Shown one piece after another: positions 1 through 7,048 of a DNA stretch of 9,554 nucleotides. The stretch covers positions 1-9,554 of the forward strand of contig JAYRHW010000088.1 in NCBI GenBank assembly GCA_041907145.1, in the 5' to 3' direction. Below the pieces are notes generated by a model. It did no database searches and was not told the origin of the DNA. It saw nothing but the letters and a program-made list of their open reading frames with translations. A program made the position numbers and the translations under genes. Every line of letters begins with the position of its first letter. Within the stretch, counting starts at the first letter, position 1. This DNA is from JAFLCA01 sp041907145. Its GTDB lineage: Bacteria; Bdellovibrionota_C; UBA2361; JAFLCA01.

Positions 1-2220
1 AACCTCGCCAATTCCTACACGGACCACACGTTTGAATACTGCACTTTCAAGAGCGGCGGGCAGTCATGGATCACGGAGTCCACCGGGAGTAACCTGACGA
101 TTCAGTATTGCACTTTCGACACATGCGGTTCTGGCAGCAGTTCCTATCACTCCTGTGGCTTTGCACTAGCGGGGAACAGCAACGTGACCATTCGCTATAA
201 CGTTTTCAAGAACATGGTCCAAAACGGCTCGACGACTTACATTGAGCCTCAAATCACGGGCAACGGAATGTTCGTCTATGGGAATGTCTTTTACGAAGAC
301 CAACCATGGGCCGGTTGCTCGCAGGGGATCTATGCAGTGACGGCGTCCGACAGTTTCTTGAACGCATATTTCTATAACAACACCGCTTACGGTCTGCACA
401 GTGGTCAGCCGGGGATCTACCTAAACACGTCAGGCACGTCGTCAGCCTTTGCGACCAACAACGTCTGGCAGAATTGCTCAAGCTCGGTGAATTTTTCCGG
501 CAACGTGGTTCAAGGAAACAACATCTTGAATACGGGCGAAGTCGCGTTCCAAGGCTCGTCGACTGGCGACTTTCGACTGTCGGCGAATACGAGCAACGGG
601 ACGACGCTCTCATCTCCTTACGATACCGATCCTGCTGGAACGGCGCGCGTTCCAGGTTCGTGGTCAAAAGGTGCCTATCAGTTTACGGGTAGCGTCGGAA
701 ATCCCGGGACTATTGCGGTTCTTACGAATGCAATTTCTGTTAACGAAACAGCAGGAACGGTGAACGTTCCAGTGGTTCGGCTCGGAGGCACTACTGGACT
801 TGTCGGCTGTTCGTTCGCTACATCAAACGGCACTGCCATTGCAGGATCAAATTATTCCACGACCACAGGAAATCTTTCTTGGGCCAATGGCTCGGCGATC
901 ACAAACACGATTACGGTGCCGATCATCAACGCCTCTACGTATGGCTACCCTACGTTCAGCGTGACCATATCGAGCCCCACCGGCGGGGCGACTCTAGGAT
1001 CACCTACGACAACGGTGGTAACGATCAATGGAAGCGGCAGCCCGCCAGTATCACTTCTGCCGTGGCCAGCAATATGGGAAGCGGAAGACGGTCAAATCTC
1101 GGCGCCTTTCATAGTTTCTTCCGGCGCTGTTTATCAGACTTCCACGACAACGGTAGCAGAAGGAGGGTCTGCAACTTACGCCTTCACAAATCCTGCACCT
1201 GCTTACGTGAAGGTAGCAATCTACGCAAAGCCGCAGTTGCCTTATGAAAACTCCATAGCTTTGGACATGGACAACGCAAATCCAACTGAGCCCGACATGG
1301 TCAATCAGTTTTGGCCACTAAGCTCGTCCTATCTTTGGTATGATACTGGTTGGCAGGGCGCTGGTGGGAATCCGGACGTCTCTCCGACCGTCAAAGTTTG
1401 GTTCATCAATTCTGGGATACGTACGTTGACTATTCGCGGTCGCGAACAGAACACGATGCTCGACAAAATCGAAGTCATCAAGCTAGTCACGAACACGATC
1501 TCCAGCGTCTCAACCACTCAGACTAATGGCTGGTATAAAGCAGGCGTCACAATCCCGATTACGATCAACCTCCCTGTCGCTGGAACTGTTACCGGAACCC
1601 CGCTCCTTGCGCTCAACGTCGGGGCTAACGCGAGCTACGCCTCGGGATCGGGGACGACCAACCTGATTTTCAACTACACCGTCTCGCCAGGGCAGAACGT
1701 CGCAAATCTCGAATACACCTCGACTGCCGCGCTGACGCTCAACGGCGGGACGATCAAGGACTCTGGCGGGGTAGACTTCACGTTGACCTTGCCTGCTCCA
1801 AACACCGCCGGATCTATTGGATTCGGGCGATCGATAGTAATCGATACTACCCGCCCCTCGATTGTCTTGGGGCCTCCGTCCGGACAAATTGTGAGAATTG
1901 GAGCATCCGTAACAATTCCAGTGAGTTACACGGACTCTTACTTTTTATCGTCAACGCTTAGCGCATCGGATATCAACATCCTCGGGCCGGATGCGATCTC
2001 TGGAACAATTTCGATATCTGGGGTTTTTGATCAGCGTTACATCACGATTTCAGGAATCACGGCGAGCGGAACGTTTTGGATCACGGTAAACCAGAATACC
2101 GGATTCGATACCGCAGGGAACGGGGCGACAGCAAGCGGCCAAAGCGAAAAAATTACGGTCATCAATAGTTCGACGCTGAGATCTCTCACGTTTCGAGCGA
2201 ATGAATTGAACGTAAAATGA
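1..2220 (+). CDS. Modular beta-helix / Calx-beta / CBM-like / Ig-like phage adhesin (5' partial)
   Basis: The reading frame is open from base 1, so the gene starts upstream; 739 residues are visible. Residues 1 to about 195 form a right-handed beta-helix, with recurring rungs of the type 'YCTF', 'NVF' and 'NNT', closed by a D-x-x-G-x-x-R...GAYQF segment (about 190-228) typical of choice-of-anchor beta-helix proteins. Next come a Calx-beta-like domain (about 235-343), a carbohydrate-binding-like beta-sandwich opening with 'WEAEDG' (about 355-496), an adhesin Ig-like module with 'YASGSGTTNLIFNYTV' and 'LNGGTIKDSGG' (about 497-616), and a last Ig-like module starting 'DTTRPSIVL' (617-739). The family pattern suggests an extracellular glycan-binding or receptor-binding protein. 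It sits at the head of an operon that also holds a tailspike, so I infer a tail adhesin. No catalytic residues are identifiable. A GTG at 184 is internal, not the start. The domain order is seen; the role is inferred. Confidence 0.75.
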   Translation, partial: NLANSYTDHTFEYCTFKSGGQSWITESTGSNLTIQYCTFDTCGSGSSSYHSCGFALAGNSNVTIRYNVFKNMVQNGSTTYIEPQITGNGMFVYGNVFYEDQPWAGCSQGIYAVTASDSFLNAYFYNNTAYGLHSGQPGIYLNTSGTSSAFATNNVWQNCSSSVNFSGNVVQGNNILNTGEVAFQGSSTGDFRLSANTSNGTTLSSPYDTDPAGTARVPGSWSKGAYQFTGSVGNPGTIAVLTNAISVNETAGTVNVPVVRLGGTTGLVGCSFATSNGTAIAGSNYSTTTGNLSWANGSAITNTITVPIINASTYGYPTFSVTISSPTGGATLGSPTTTVVTINGSGSPPVSLLPWPAIWEAEDGQISAPFIVSSGAVYQTSTTTVAEGGSATYAFTNPAPAYVKVAIYAKPQLPYENSIALDMDNANPTEPDMVNQFWPLSSSYLWYDTGWQGAGGNPDVSPTVKVWFINSGIRTLTIRGREQNTMLDKIEVIKLVTNTISSVSTTQTNGWYKAGVTIPITINLPVAGTVTGTPLLALNVGANASYASGSGTTNLIFNYTVSPGQNVANLEYTSTAALTLNGGTIKDSGGVDFTLTLPAPNTAGSIGFGRSIVIDTTRPSIVLGPPSGQIVRIGASVTIPVSYTDSYFLSSTLSASDINILGPDAISGTISISGVFDQRYITISGITASGTFWITVNQNTGFDTAGNGATASGQSEKITVINSSTLRSLTFRANELNVK

Positions 2221-2224
2221 CGGT

Positions 2225-2228
2225 GAGG
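2225..2228 (+). promoter_or_regulatory. Shine-Dalgarno site deciding the 2234 start
   Basis: GAGG lies within GGTGAGG, between the adhesin stop and a tandem ATGATG. It is only 2 nt from the first ATG (2231) but 5 nt from the second (2234), so the second is the better start. It is one of only two good Shine-Dalgarno sites in the window. Confidence 0.55.
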
Positions 2229-2233
2229 TTATG

Positions 2234-2494
2234 ATGGAAAAGCTAATCGAGACCGCCGTGAATCAGGTTCCAGGACTGGTTGTCCTGACGGTTGTCGTGC
2301 AGATGTTTCTCAAGTTCCTGAGAGGGTGCATGGATATGCTAAAGATCATGCACAAAGATCACCTTGAAGCCCGGGAAATATCGAGACAGGCGATCGAGTC
2401 GAACATCAAAGCGACCGCGGACAATACAGAAGCAATGATGCGGCTTAGCGCCTCGATCCATGAAACGTTCCAGAAACTCGGCAAAGAAAACTGA
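2234..2494 (+). CDS. Small membrane protein with N-terminal TM helix and coiled coil
   Basis: The protein has 86 residues from the second of two adjacent ATGs, chosen because of Shine-Dalgarno spacing; starting at 2231 adds one Met. One hydrophobic helix (about residues 12-29, VPGLVVLTVVVQMFLKFL) is followed by a polar, helix-prone tail (about 35-82) rich in E, K, A and Q that looks like a coiled coil. Positive charges directly after the helix (KFLR, KIMHK) and an acidic N-terminus favour a cytoplasmic C-terminal tail by the positive-inside rule. That argues against a classical Rz-type inner-membrane spanin, whose coiled coil is periplasmic. The position 6 nt before a holin-like gene and close to a lipoprotein suggests an envelope or lysis accessory role, possibly XhlA-like. 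No family is recognised with certainty, so the function is unassigned. Confidence 0.7.
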   Translation: MEKLIETAVNQVPGLVVLTVVVQMFLKFLRGCMDMLKIMHKDHLEAREISRQAIESNIKATADNTEAMMRLSASIHETFQKLGKEN

Positions 2495-2500
2495 AACGCT

Positions 2501-2764
2501 ATGCGACTCAACTGGCAGCGCTGGTTTTACGAAATTGCCGATAGATGCACGCGCCACATAGGGACCGCCCTTTTGACGTGTGGCGCTTTGTCGATCAAAC
2601 ATTGGAGTGATCTCAACGGGAATCTGGTGGGAGATGTATTTGTTTCCGTGGTTTGTGGAGCAATCATTCCGACGGTAGCGCTGTATCTCCAAAATAAAGG
2701 ACTACCCAAAGATGAAGACGAAAAACCTCCTATCGATAACGATCCCGATCGCACTGCTTCTTAG
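2501..2764 (+). CDS. Holin-like small membrane protein
   Basis: The protein has 87 residues. A basic, aromatic N-terminus (MRLNWQRWFY) precedes a short weakly hydrophobic stretch (about 19-32) and a clear membrane helix (about 43-63, DVFVSVVCGAIIPTVALYL). The C-terminal tail is very charged (KDEDEKPPIDNDPDR). Size, one or two membrane segments and a hydrophilic tail fit small phage holins, which permeabilise the inner membrane at lysis, but many unrelated phage membrane proteins look the same. It starts 6 nt after the previous stop with no good Shine-Dalgarno site, so it probably depends on coupling to the upstream gene. Its last 53 bp also encode the start of the lipoprotein gene. No endolysin is in the window, so the holin call rests on topology and neighbours only. 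Confidence 0.55.
   Translation: MRLNWQRWFYEIADRCTRHIGTALLTCGALSIKHWSDLNGNLVGDVFVSVVCGAIIPTVALYLQNKGLPKDEDEKPPIDNDPDRTAS
2509..2524 (+). repeat. 16-bp direct repeat, copy 1
   Basis: CAACTGGCAGCGCTGG is identical to 6391-6406. Here it encodes the N-W-Q-R-W residues of the holin-like protein N-terminus. It contains the palindrome CAGCGCTG. Both copies are read in the same codon phase. Confidence 0.6.
2696..2701 (+). promoter_or_regulatory. Shine-Dalgarno site inside the holin-like gene
   Basis: AAAGGA lies 10 nt upstream of the ATG at 2712, within the coding sequence of the preceding gene. It supports independent initiation of the overlapping lipoprotein and fixes its start. Confidence 0.45.
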
Positions 2765-3071
2765 CGTAGGATGCGCAACCTTCAAGGCCGACTTGGCTGA
2801 TATTTCGAAAACCGTAACCGTTGAAAAAAATGGATCCACGAATACCACGTCTCGCGAGATTACCACGCGAATCAAGGGAACCGCGGCTTTCTCGTCCGCC
2901 CAGACCATCGAGAAGCTCAAAGCTCTCCAAACCGACAAAACCCAATCCATCGGCACCGCCTCAATCGGACAGCACGGAGCAACAAACGTCCTAGAATCGC
3001 TCCAGACGGTTTTGGCGATACTGCAAGAAATCAACAAGATCAAATCTCCTTTACCGTCCGAAATCCCGTGA
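2712..3071 (+). CDS. Small lipoprotein, possible outer-membrane lysis factor
   Basis: The protein has 119 residues. It has a typical lipoprotein signal: a basic N-terminus (MKTKN), a hydrophobic core (LLSITIPIALLL) and a lipobox ending SVGC, with Cys21 as the lipidated residue. The residue after Cys is Ala, not Asp, which by the E. coli rule predicts sorting to the outer membrane. The mature part is polar and rich in Thr, Ser and Lys, with a 'KALQTDKTQSIG' stretch and an amphipathic C-terminal helix; there is no second membrane segment, so it is not a unimolecular spanin. Its start lies 53 bp inside the holin-like gene, a nested layout reminiscent of Rz/Rz1, but it is longer and less proline-rich than Rz1. 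Its stop overlaps the tailspike GTG start. Alternatives are a tail-associated lipoprotein or a superinfection-exclusion protein. A seven-A run lies at 2824-2830. Confidence 0.75.
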   Translation: MKTKNLLSITIPIALLLSVGCATFKADLADISKTVTVEKNGSTNTTSREITTRIKGTAAFSSAQTIEKLKALQTDKTQSIGTASIGQHGATNVLESLQTVLAILQEINKIKSPLPSEIP

Positions 3072-6000
3072 AAAAGACACTCCTCATCCTGACGCTCTTC
3101 TGGGCGATATCCGCGCGCGCTGCGATTACCCAGGTTAGCCCGCTGTCGTTCGGTGCGGATCCAACCGGGGTTCGCGACTCGACCGCGGCTATCCAGAGAT
3201 TCCTGGATGCGGCAGACCTGACTACGCTCGAATGTCCTGCAGGCGTGTTCAAGATCAACGCGACAGGATTGAGGGTGACTCGCTCAGGAAAGCACTTCAA
3301 AGGGTTGAGCGGAGGGCAGAACGGGTATCAGACGATATTCAAAGCGGCAACGACGAACATGACCGTATTCAAAATTACGGCCGGCGCTGCTCTTTTCTCG
3401 GATATCACGATTCAAGGCGAAGCTGTCCACGTCGGCGGAGACGGCACAGTTATTGGCGTAGACGCCGACATCGCCGACTGCGATGCCACATTCCTGAACT
3501 GCACTTTCGTAGACCTGAAAGAAGCGGGGAGGATGCGAGGAAGGAACGTCACCTTTGACGGGTGCTCGTTCCTGAGTGTCGGGTATGGGCCGATATTCGA
3601 CAAATCGACCACGGGCGGCACCGATATGCGCGGGTATATCGTGCAAAACAGCCGATTTCATGGGTTGCGCTTTTGCGGTATCACCTTCACGCCTGGCGCC
3701 GCCCTAAGCCATGCTTTCGTGACAGGGAACACGTTTGACGGGTTGAACATTACGACGATCGCCACGGGCGAAATCAATGCGCTCAAGTTCTCAAACAACA
3801 CCATTTATCGATGCGTCGGGAACGGTCTCGCGCTGACGAATAATCTGGCAGGGCTGGATTCACCGTCCATCGGGGACTCTGGGATAACGATCGAGAACAA
3901 CACCTTTTTCTTCAAGGCGTATCAGGACTGGCCGGACTGTCTCTATCTGTCTGGGCCGAACTTCAAGGTAATCAACAACACGATTACAGGATGCCCGCAT
4001 TTCCCGTTGCGCCTGACTGGAGGCGGAGACAATTCCTACATTCACGGCAACGTCATCGACGGCGCTGGGATTATGGGAATGGTCATCGAGAATTCGACGA
4101 ACGTTGTCGTTTCGAAGAACCGGGTAATGAACTGGGGCAAAACTCAGGAGGCAGCAACGCATTACAGCGGAATTTACGCGATTCAGAATACGCCTAATAT
4201 CGCAGTGGTAGACAACGCCTTGATTGCGTCTCCGACGAATTCTCTATGCGACGGCATCTCCCTGCAAGCCTTGGCGCCGAGAGTCACCGGGAACATCGTT
4301 GTCACACCGAACATTGGAATTTACGTCGGCGCCAGCTGCACCAATGCACTCATCGCGCTCAATACGATCATCGGCGCTACGGACGTGGGTATCTCCGATC
4401 AAAGCGACGTCGCAACCAGGCATCACGGGCCAAACCACTTCGTAAGCTGCGCGCTCGACGTCTTCGGGGAAGGGCCAGAGCGCGTAGAATCGCTCAAGAC
4501 TTCAAAATTTGATGTTGGCTCAGGCGGTTTTGTCATCGGTCCGCTCGCGATCAATGCGAGCTCAATACCAACCGGCGCCGCGCTGAACGTCCTGAGCACC
4601 AATGCGGCGAACGGGCTTGAACTGAGCATGCGCGTTGCCAAGAGCACGTCCAATAAAGGGTCGCTTGGGTTCTACAACGGGTTTTCGGAGCAGGCGATAT
4701 TCGCCGAGCCGTCCGTTGGATCTGACGCCCAAGATATGGTTTTCAAGCTGTGGGATGGGGCACAGATTCGAGAGGTAATTAGAGCAAAGCCTACAGGTAG
4801 CGTAGAAGTCGATTCTTTAGCGGCAGCTAATTCTATCACGGCTGCGAGTCTGGACATTGGGACGGTGCAGACGGTGTTGCTTTTGGCGTCAAACCTAGTC
4901 ACGCGGACCAGCGTAAAATGGTGGGGAGCGGTCGGTGACGGAGTGACCGACGACACAGCAGCCGTTCAGAGCGCGTTAGATTACGCGTCTACGACAGCTG
5001 CCAACGAGCTTATGTTTGTGCCTCGCGGAGACTACAAAATCTCGACGCTTTACCTTACGAACAATCTTTTCTTAACGATGGACAGCGGAGCGCGCTTCGT
5101 GCATTCGGATTCATTGGATAGCCCGATGATCTACTTAGTCGGATCTGGAGTCGCAACCTTAAAAATCACCGGAGGTATCCTGGACGGTAATAAGGCAGGA
5201 AGGACGGCTTACTGGGATTCAATAGTACGAAATAGTTCGGTCATTACGGCGACCAACGTCAATAAATCCATATTCCTTGACGGCGTCACGATCACTAACA
5301 GTGTTCGGACGGCAATTTGCATTCAAGGAGGACGCCTAGAAATGGATAAGTGTTCGATCGAGTCTCCAAACGAGCACAATGGAACGTCGATCACGCATTG
5401 CGTATTCGCGCAGCCTGAATCTGCAAACGAAAACAGTGTTATTCGAATTGAATCCTGCAAATTTAATGCAACTAGCTGGGAGCTGGCTGACCTTTACAAG
5501 CAAGCAGCCGGAATCTTTGTCACGCTCGGGGCTGATGGAACGAGCAAGTATAAGCGCATCTCGTATCTGCACAACTGGTTCAGGGGAATCGGATGCACCA
5601 GGGCGGCAAACCCATCCGGTCCGATCGATACCTACAACGGGACAGAGTTCGGAGTTGCCATGGGAAACCATATCTACCGGACGGCTTACAGCGGGTTCAA
5701 AATTCAGCGCAGCGACAACTGGATTGTCTCGTTCAACACCATCGAGGACGTCTACAACACCGACGACAACGAGTGTTTCGCGATCGATTGGAGTCCGACG
5801 GCGCGCGAAGGGGCCAGCCCATTTGTGAGTGGAATGCTCGGACAAACCCATCATCGATTCATCTGTATCGGGAACGTCATCACTAATTCTCACCGGACAT
5901 CGATCTACGTTGATGGGCCGGACGCTCTCATCCAAGGGAACGCTATCGGCGGGAACTTCGACAGCGACGCCGGGAACAACCTTCCGATCGTTAGTATCGG

Positions 6001-7048
6001 AAGCAATGTGCAAATCCTGGACAACACCCTTTATGGGATGACAAAGAACGGGATATGGCAGGTTGGCGGGACAAATATCACGATCGCCGGGAATAACACG
6101 ATACCTCTGGGCGCGAGCGCGACGGATACCATGATCCAAATCAACGGGTCCAGGCAGGTCTACGTCCAGAATAACGCCCTAGTGCCAGCGACCACGGCAG
6201 GAACCTGCACAGGAATCAACGTAGTTAATGCGGAGGACGTCATCATTGACGCTGGGAACAGAGTTATAAATGCAGCGGTGGCTTACAGTTTCAATACGAC
6301 GACAAACTGCATCGTCCGTAACTCTGATCAGTATTCATGCACAGCGCCAATCAATTACACGGCATCGCCTGGGCTCAGGATCGAGAACAACAACTGGCAG
6401 CGCTGGCAGTACCGCATGGACACAAACGGTCTGGCTTACATGTCGGTGCAGAACCTTGGCACAAACACCGCCGCCGCGGCGCTGCTCGAAGTTTTGGTGA
6501 GCGGAAGCTACGGAGCTTACATTGCAGCGTATCCAACAAATTCCGCCAATACGAGGCTGGCAGGGAGGGGGGTTCTTGGAATCAACACCGCGAACAGTGG
6601 CCTTGGCATCGAGCTTGCAGGATCTCAAGACTACAAGATCTCAATAGGAACTAACGTTTTGCAGGAGACTCAAAGCCAGTATTCTAAGATCACCGGATCG
6701 TCAGCGTCTCCTCTGCAGTTGGACAGCTCTAACGCCAACGGAACGTTGGTTGTCGGGCGCAACCAGGGGTCTATCAAGTCATGGTGGGGCTACCTCGCGT
6801 CCGTAGACGGGTTCTCTGTATTGGACCACACCGGAGCATCTGTCTTATTTAAGGTCGGAGATTCCACTGGAAATGGAACGTTCTCAGGAAGCGTGACAGG
6901 GCAAAGTCTAACGGCGGCGGCAACCAGCGGGCCTCTACTGACTCTCGGATCCACAAATGCGGTCCCAGCGTCTACAAACGCAGTTTTGTGGTTCAAAGTG
7001 AGTCATGGCGGAAACGATTACGCCGTTCCTCTCATGAAGCTCCCGTAA
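3068..7048 (+). CDS. Double pectate-lyase-type tailspike with Sec signal peptide
   Basis: The protein has 1326 residues and a GTG start overlapping the lipoprotein stop (GTGA). There is no other start codon in frame back to a TGA at 2822, and the start yields a clean signal peptide (MKKTLLILTLFWAISARAA, cleavage near residue 19). Two Pectate_lyase_3-type entry motifs are visible: 'FGADPTGVRDSTAAIQ' (about 28-43) and 'WGAVGDGVTDDTAAVQ' (about 619-634). Each leads into a right-handed beta-helix with N-N-T, G-N-x-I and S-x-N-x-I rungs (about 60-460 and 640-1090). Each helix is followed by a fiber-like segment (about 480-600 and 1105-1326); the last ends 'WFKVSHGGNDYAVPLMK', like distal tail-fiber ends. 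The family binds or degrades surface polysaccharide. An acidic cluster (E893, D894, D899, D900, E902, D907) could be catalytic, but this is untested. No intramolecular chaperone domain is recognisable. Confidence 0.8.
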   Translation: MKKTLLILTLFWAISARAAITQVSPLSFGADPTGVRDSTAAIQRFLDAADLTTLECPAGVFKINATGLRVTRSGKHFKGLSGGQNGYQTIFKAATTNMTVFKITAGAALFSDITIQGEAVHVGGDGTVIGVDADIADCDATFLNCTFVDLKEAGRMRGRNVTFDGCSFLSVGYGPIFDKSTTGGTDMRGYIVQNSRFHGLRFCGITFTPGAALSHAFVTGNTFDGLNITTIATGEINALKFSNNTIYRCVGNGLALTNNLAGLDSPSIGDSGITIENNTFFFKAYQDWPDCLYLSGPNFKVINNTITGCPHFPLRLTGGGDNSYIHGNVIDGAGIMGMVIENSTNVVVSKNRVMNWGKTQEAATHYSGIYAIQNTPNIAVVDNALIASPTNSLCDGISLQALAPRVTGNIVVTPNIGIYVGASCTNALIALNTIIGATDVGISDQSDVATRHHGPNHFVSCALDVFGEGPERVESLKTSKFDVGSGGFVIGPLAINASSIPTGAALNVLSTNAANGLELSMRVAKSTSNKGSLGFYNGFSEQAIFAEPSVGSDAQDMVFKLWDGAQIREVIRAKPTGSVEVDSLAAANSITAASLDIGTVQTVLLLASNLVTRTSVKWWGAVGDGVTDDTAAVQSALDYASTTAANELMFVPRGDYKISTLYLTNNLFLTMDSGARFVHSDSLDSPMIYLVGSGVATLKITGGILDGNKAGRTAYWDSIVRNSSVITATNVNKSIFLDGVTITNSVRTAICIQGGRLEMDKCSIESPNEHNGTSITHCVFAQPESANENSVIRIESCKFNATSWELADLYKQAAGIFVTLGADGTSKYKRISYLHNWFRGIGCTRAANPSGPIDTYNGTEFGVAMGNHIYRTAYSGFKIQRSDNWIVSFNTIEDVYNTDDNECFAIDWSPTAREGASPFVSGMLGQTHHRFICIGNVITNSHRTSIYVDGPDALIQGNAIGGNFDSDAGNNLPIVSIGSNVQILDNTLYGMTKNGIWQVGGTNITIAGNNTIPLGASATDTMIQINGSRQVYVQNNALVPATTAGTCTGINVVNAEDVIIDAGNRVINAAVAYSFNTTTNCIVRNSDQYSCTAPINYTASPGLRIENNNWQRWQYRMDTNGLAYMSVQNLGTNTAAAALLEVLVSGSYGAYIAAYPTNSANTRLAGRGVLGINTANSGLGIELAGSQDYKISIGTNVLQETQSQYSKITGSSASPLQLDSSNANGTLVVGRNQGSIKSWWGYLASVDGFSVLDHTGASVLFKVGDSTGNGTFSGSVTGQSLTAAATSGPLLTLGSTNAVPASTNAVLWFKVSHGGNDYAVPLMKLP
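6391..6406 (+). repeat. 16-bp direct repeat, copy 2
   Basis: This is the second exact copy of CAACTGGCAGCGCTGG, encoding N-N-W-Q-R-W at about residues 1108-1113 of the tailspike, where the second beta-helix hands over to the C-terminal fiber segment. Confidence 0.6.

Noticed and set aside
184..186. GTG as start of the adhesin
   Set aside because: The frame is open to base 1 and the residues before it continue the same beta-helix rungs, so it is internal.
254..667. Minus-strand open frame near the window start
   Set aside because: Shadow of the adhesin; basic low-information composition and no ribosome site.
1510..1887. Minus-strand open frame antisense to the adhesin
   Set aside because: Arginine- and serine-rich shadow of the adhesin frame with no motif or context.
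5336..6139. Long open frame of 267 codons on the minus strand inside the tailspike gene
   Set aside because: It is antisense to a well-supported coding region, shows no recognisable domain or ribosome site, and its composition (many R, V, D, P) is what the reverse of this codon pattern gives.
6988..7047. GTG 6988 as start of the helix-turn-helix gene
   Set aside because: It would overlap the tailspike by 61 bp and add a basic, motif-free extension; the TAATG overlap at 7048 is a better start.
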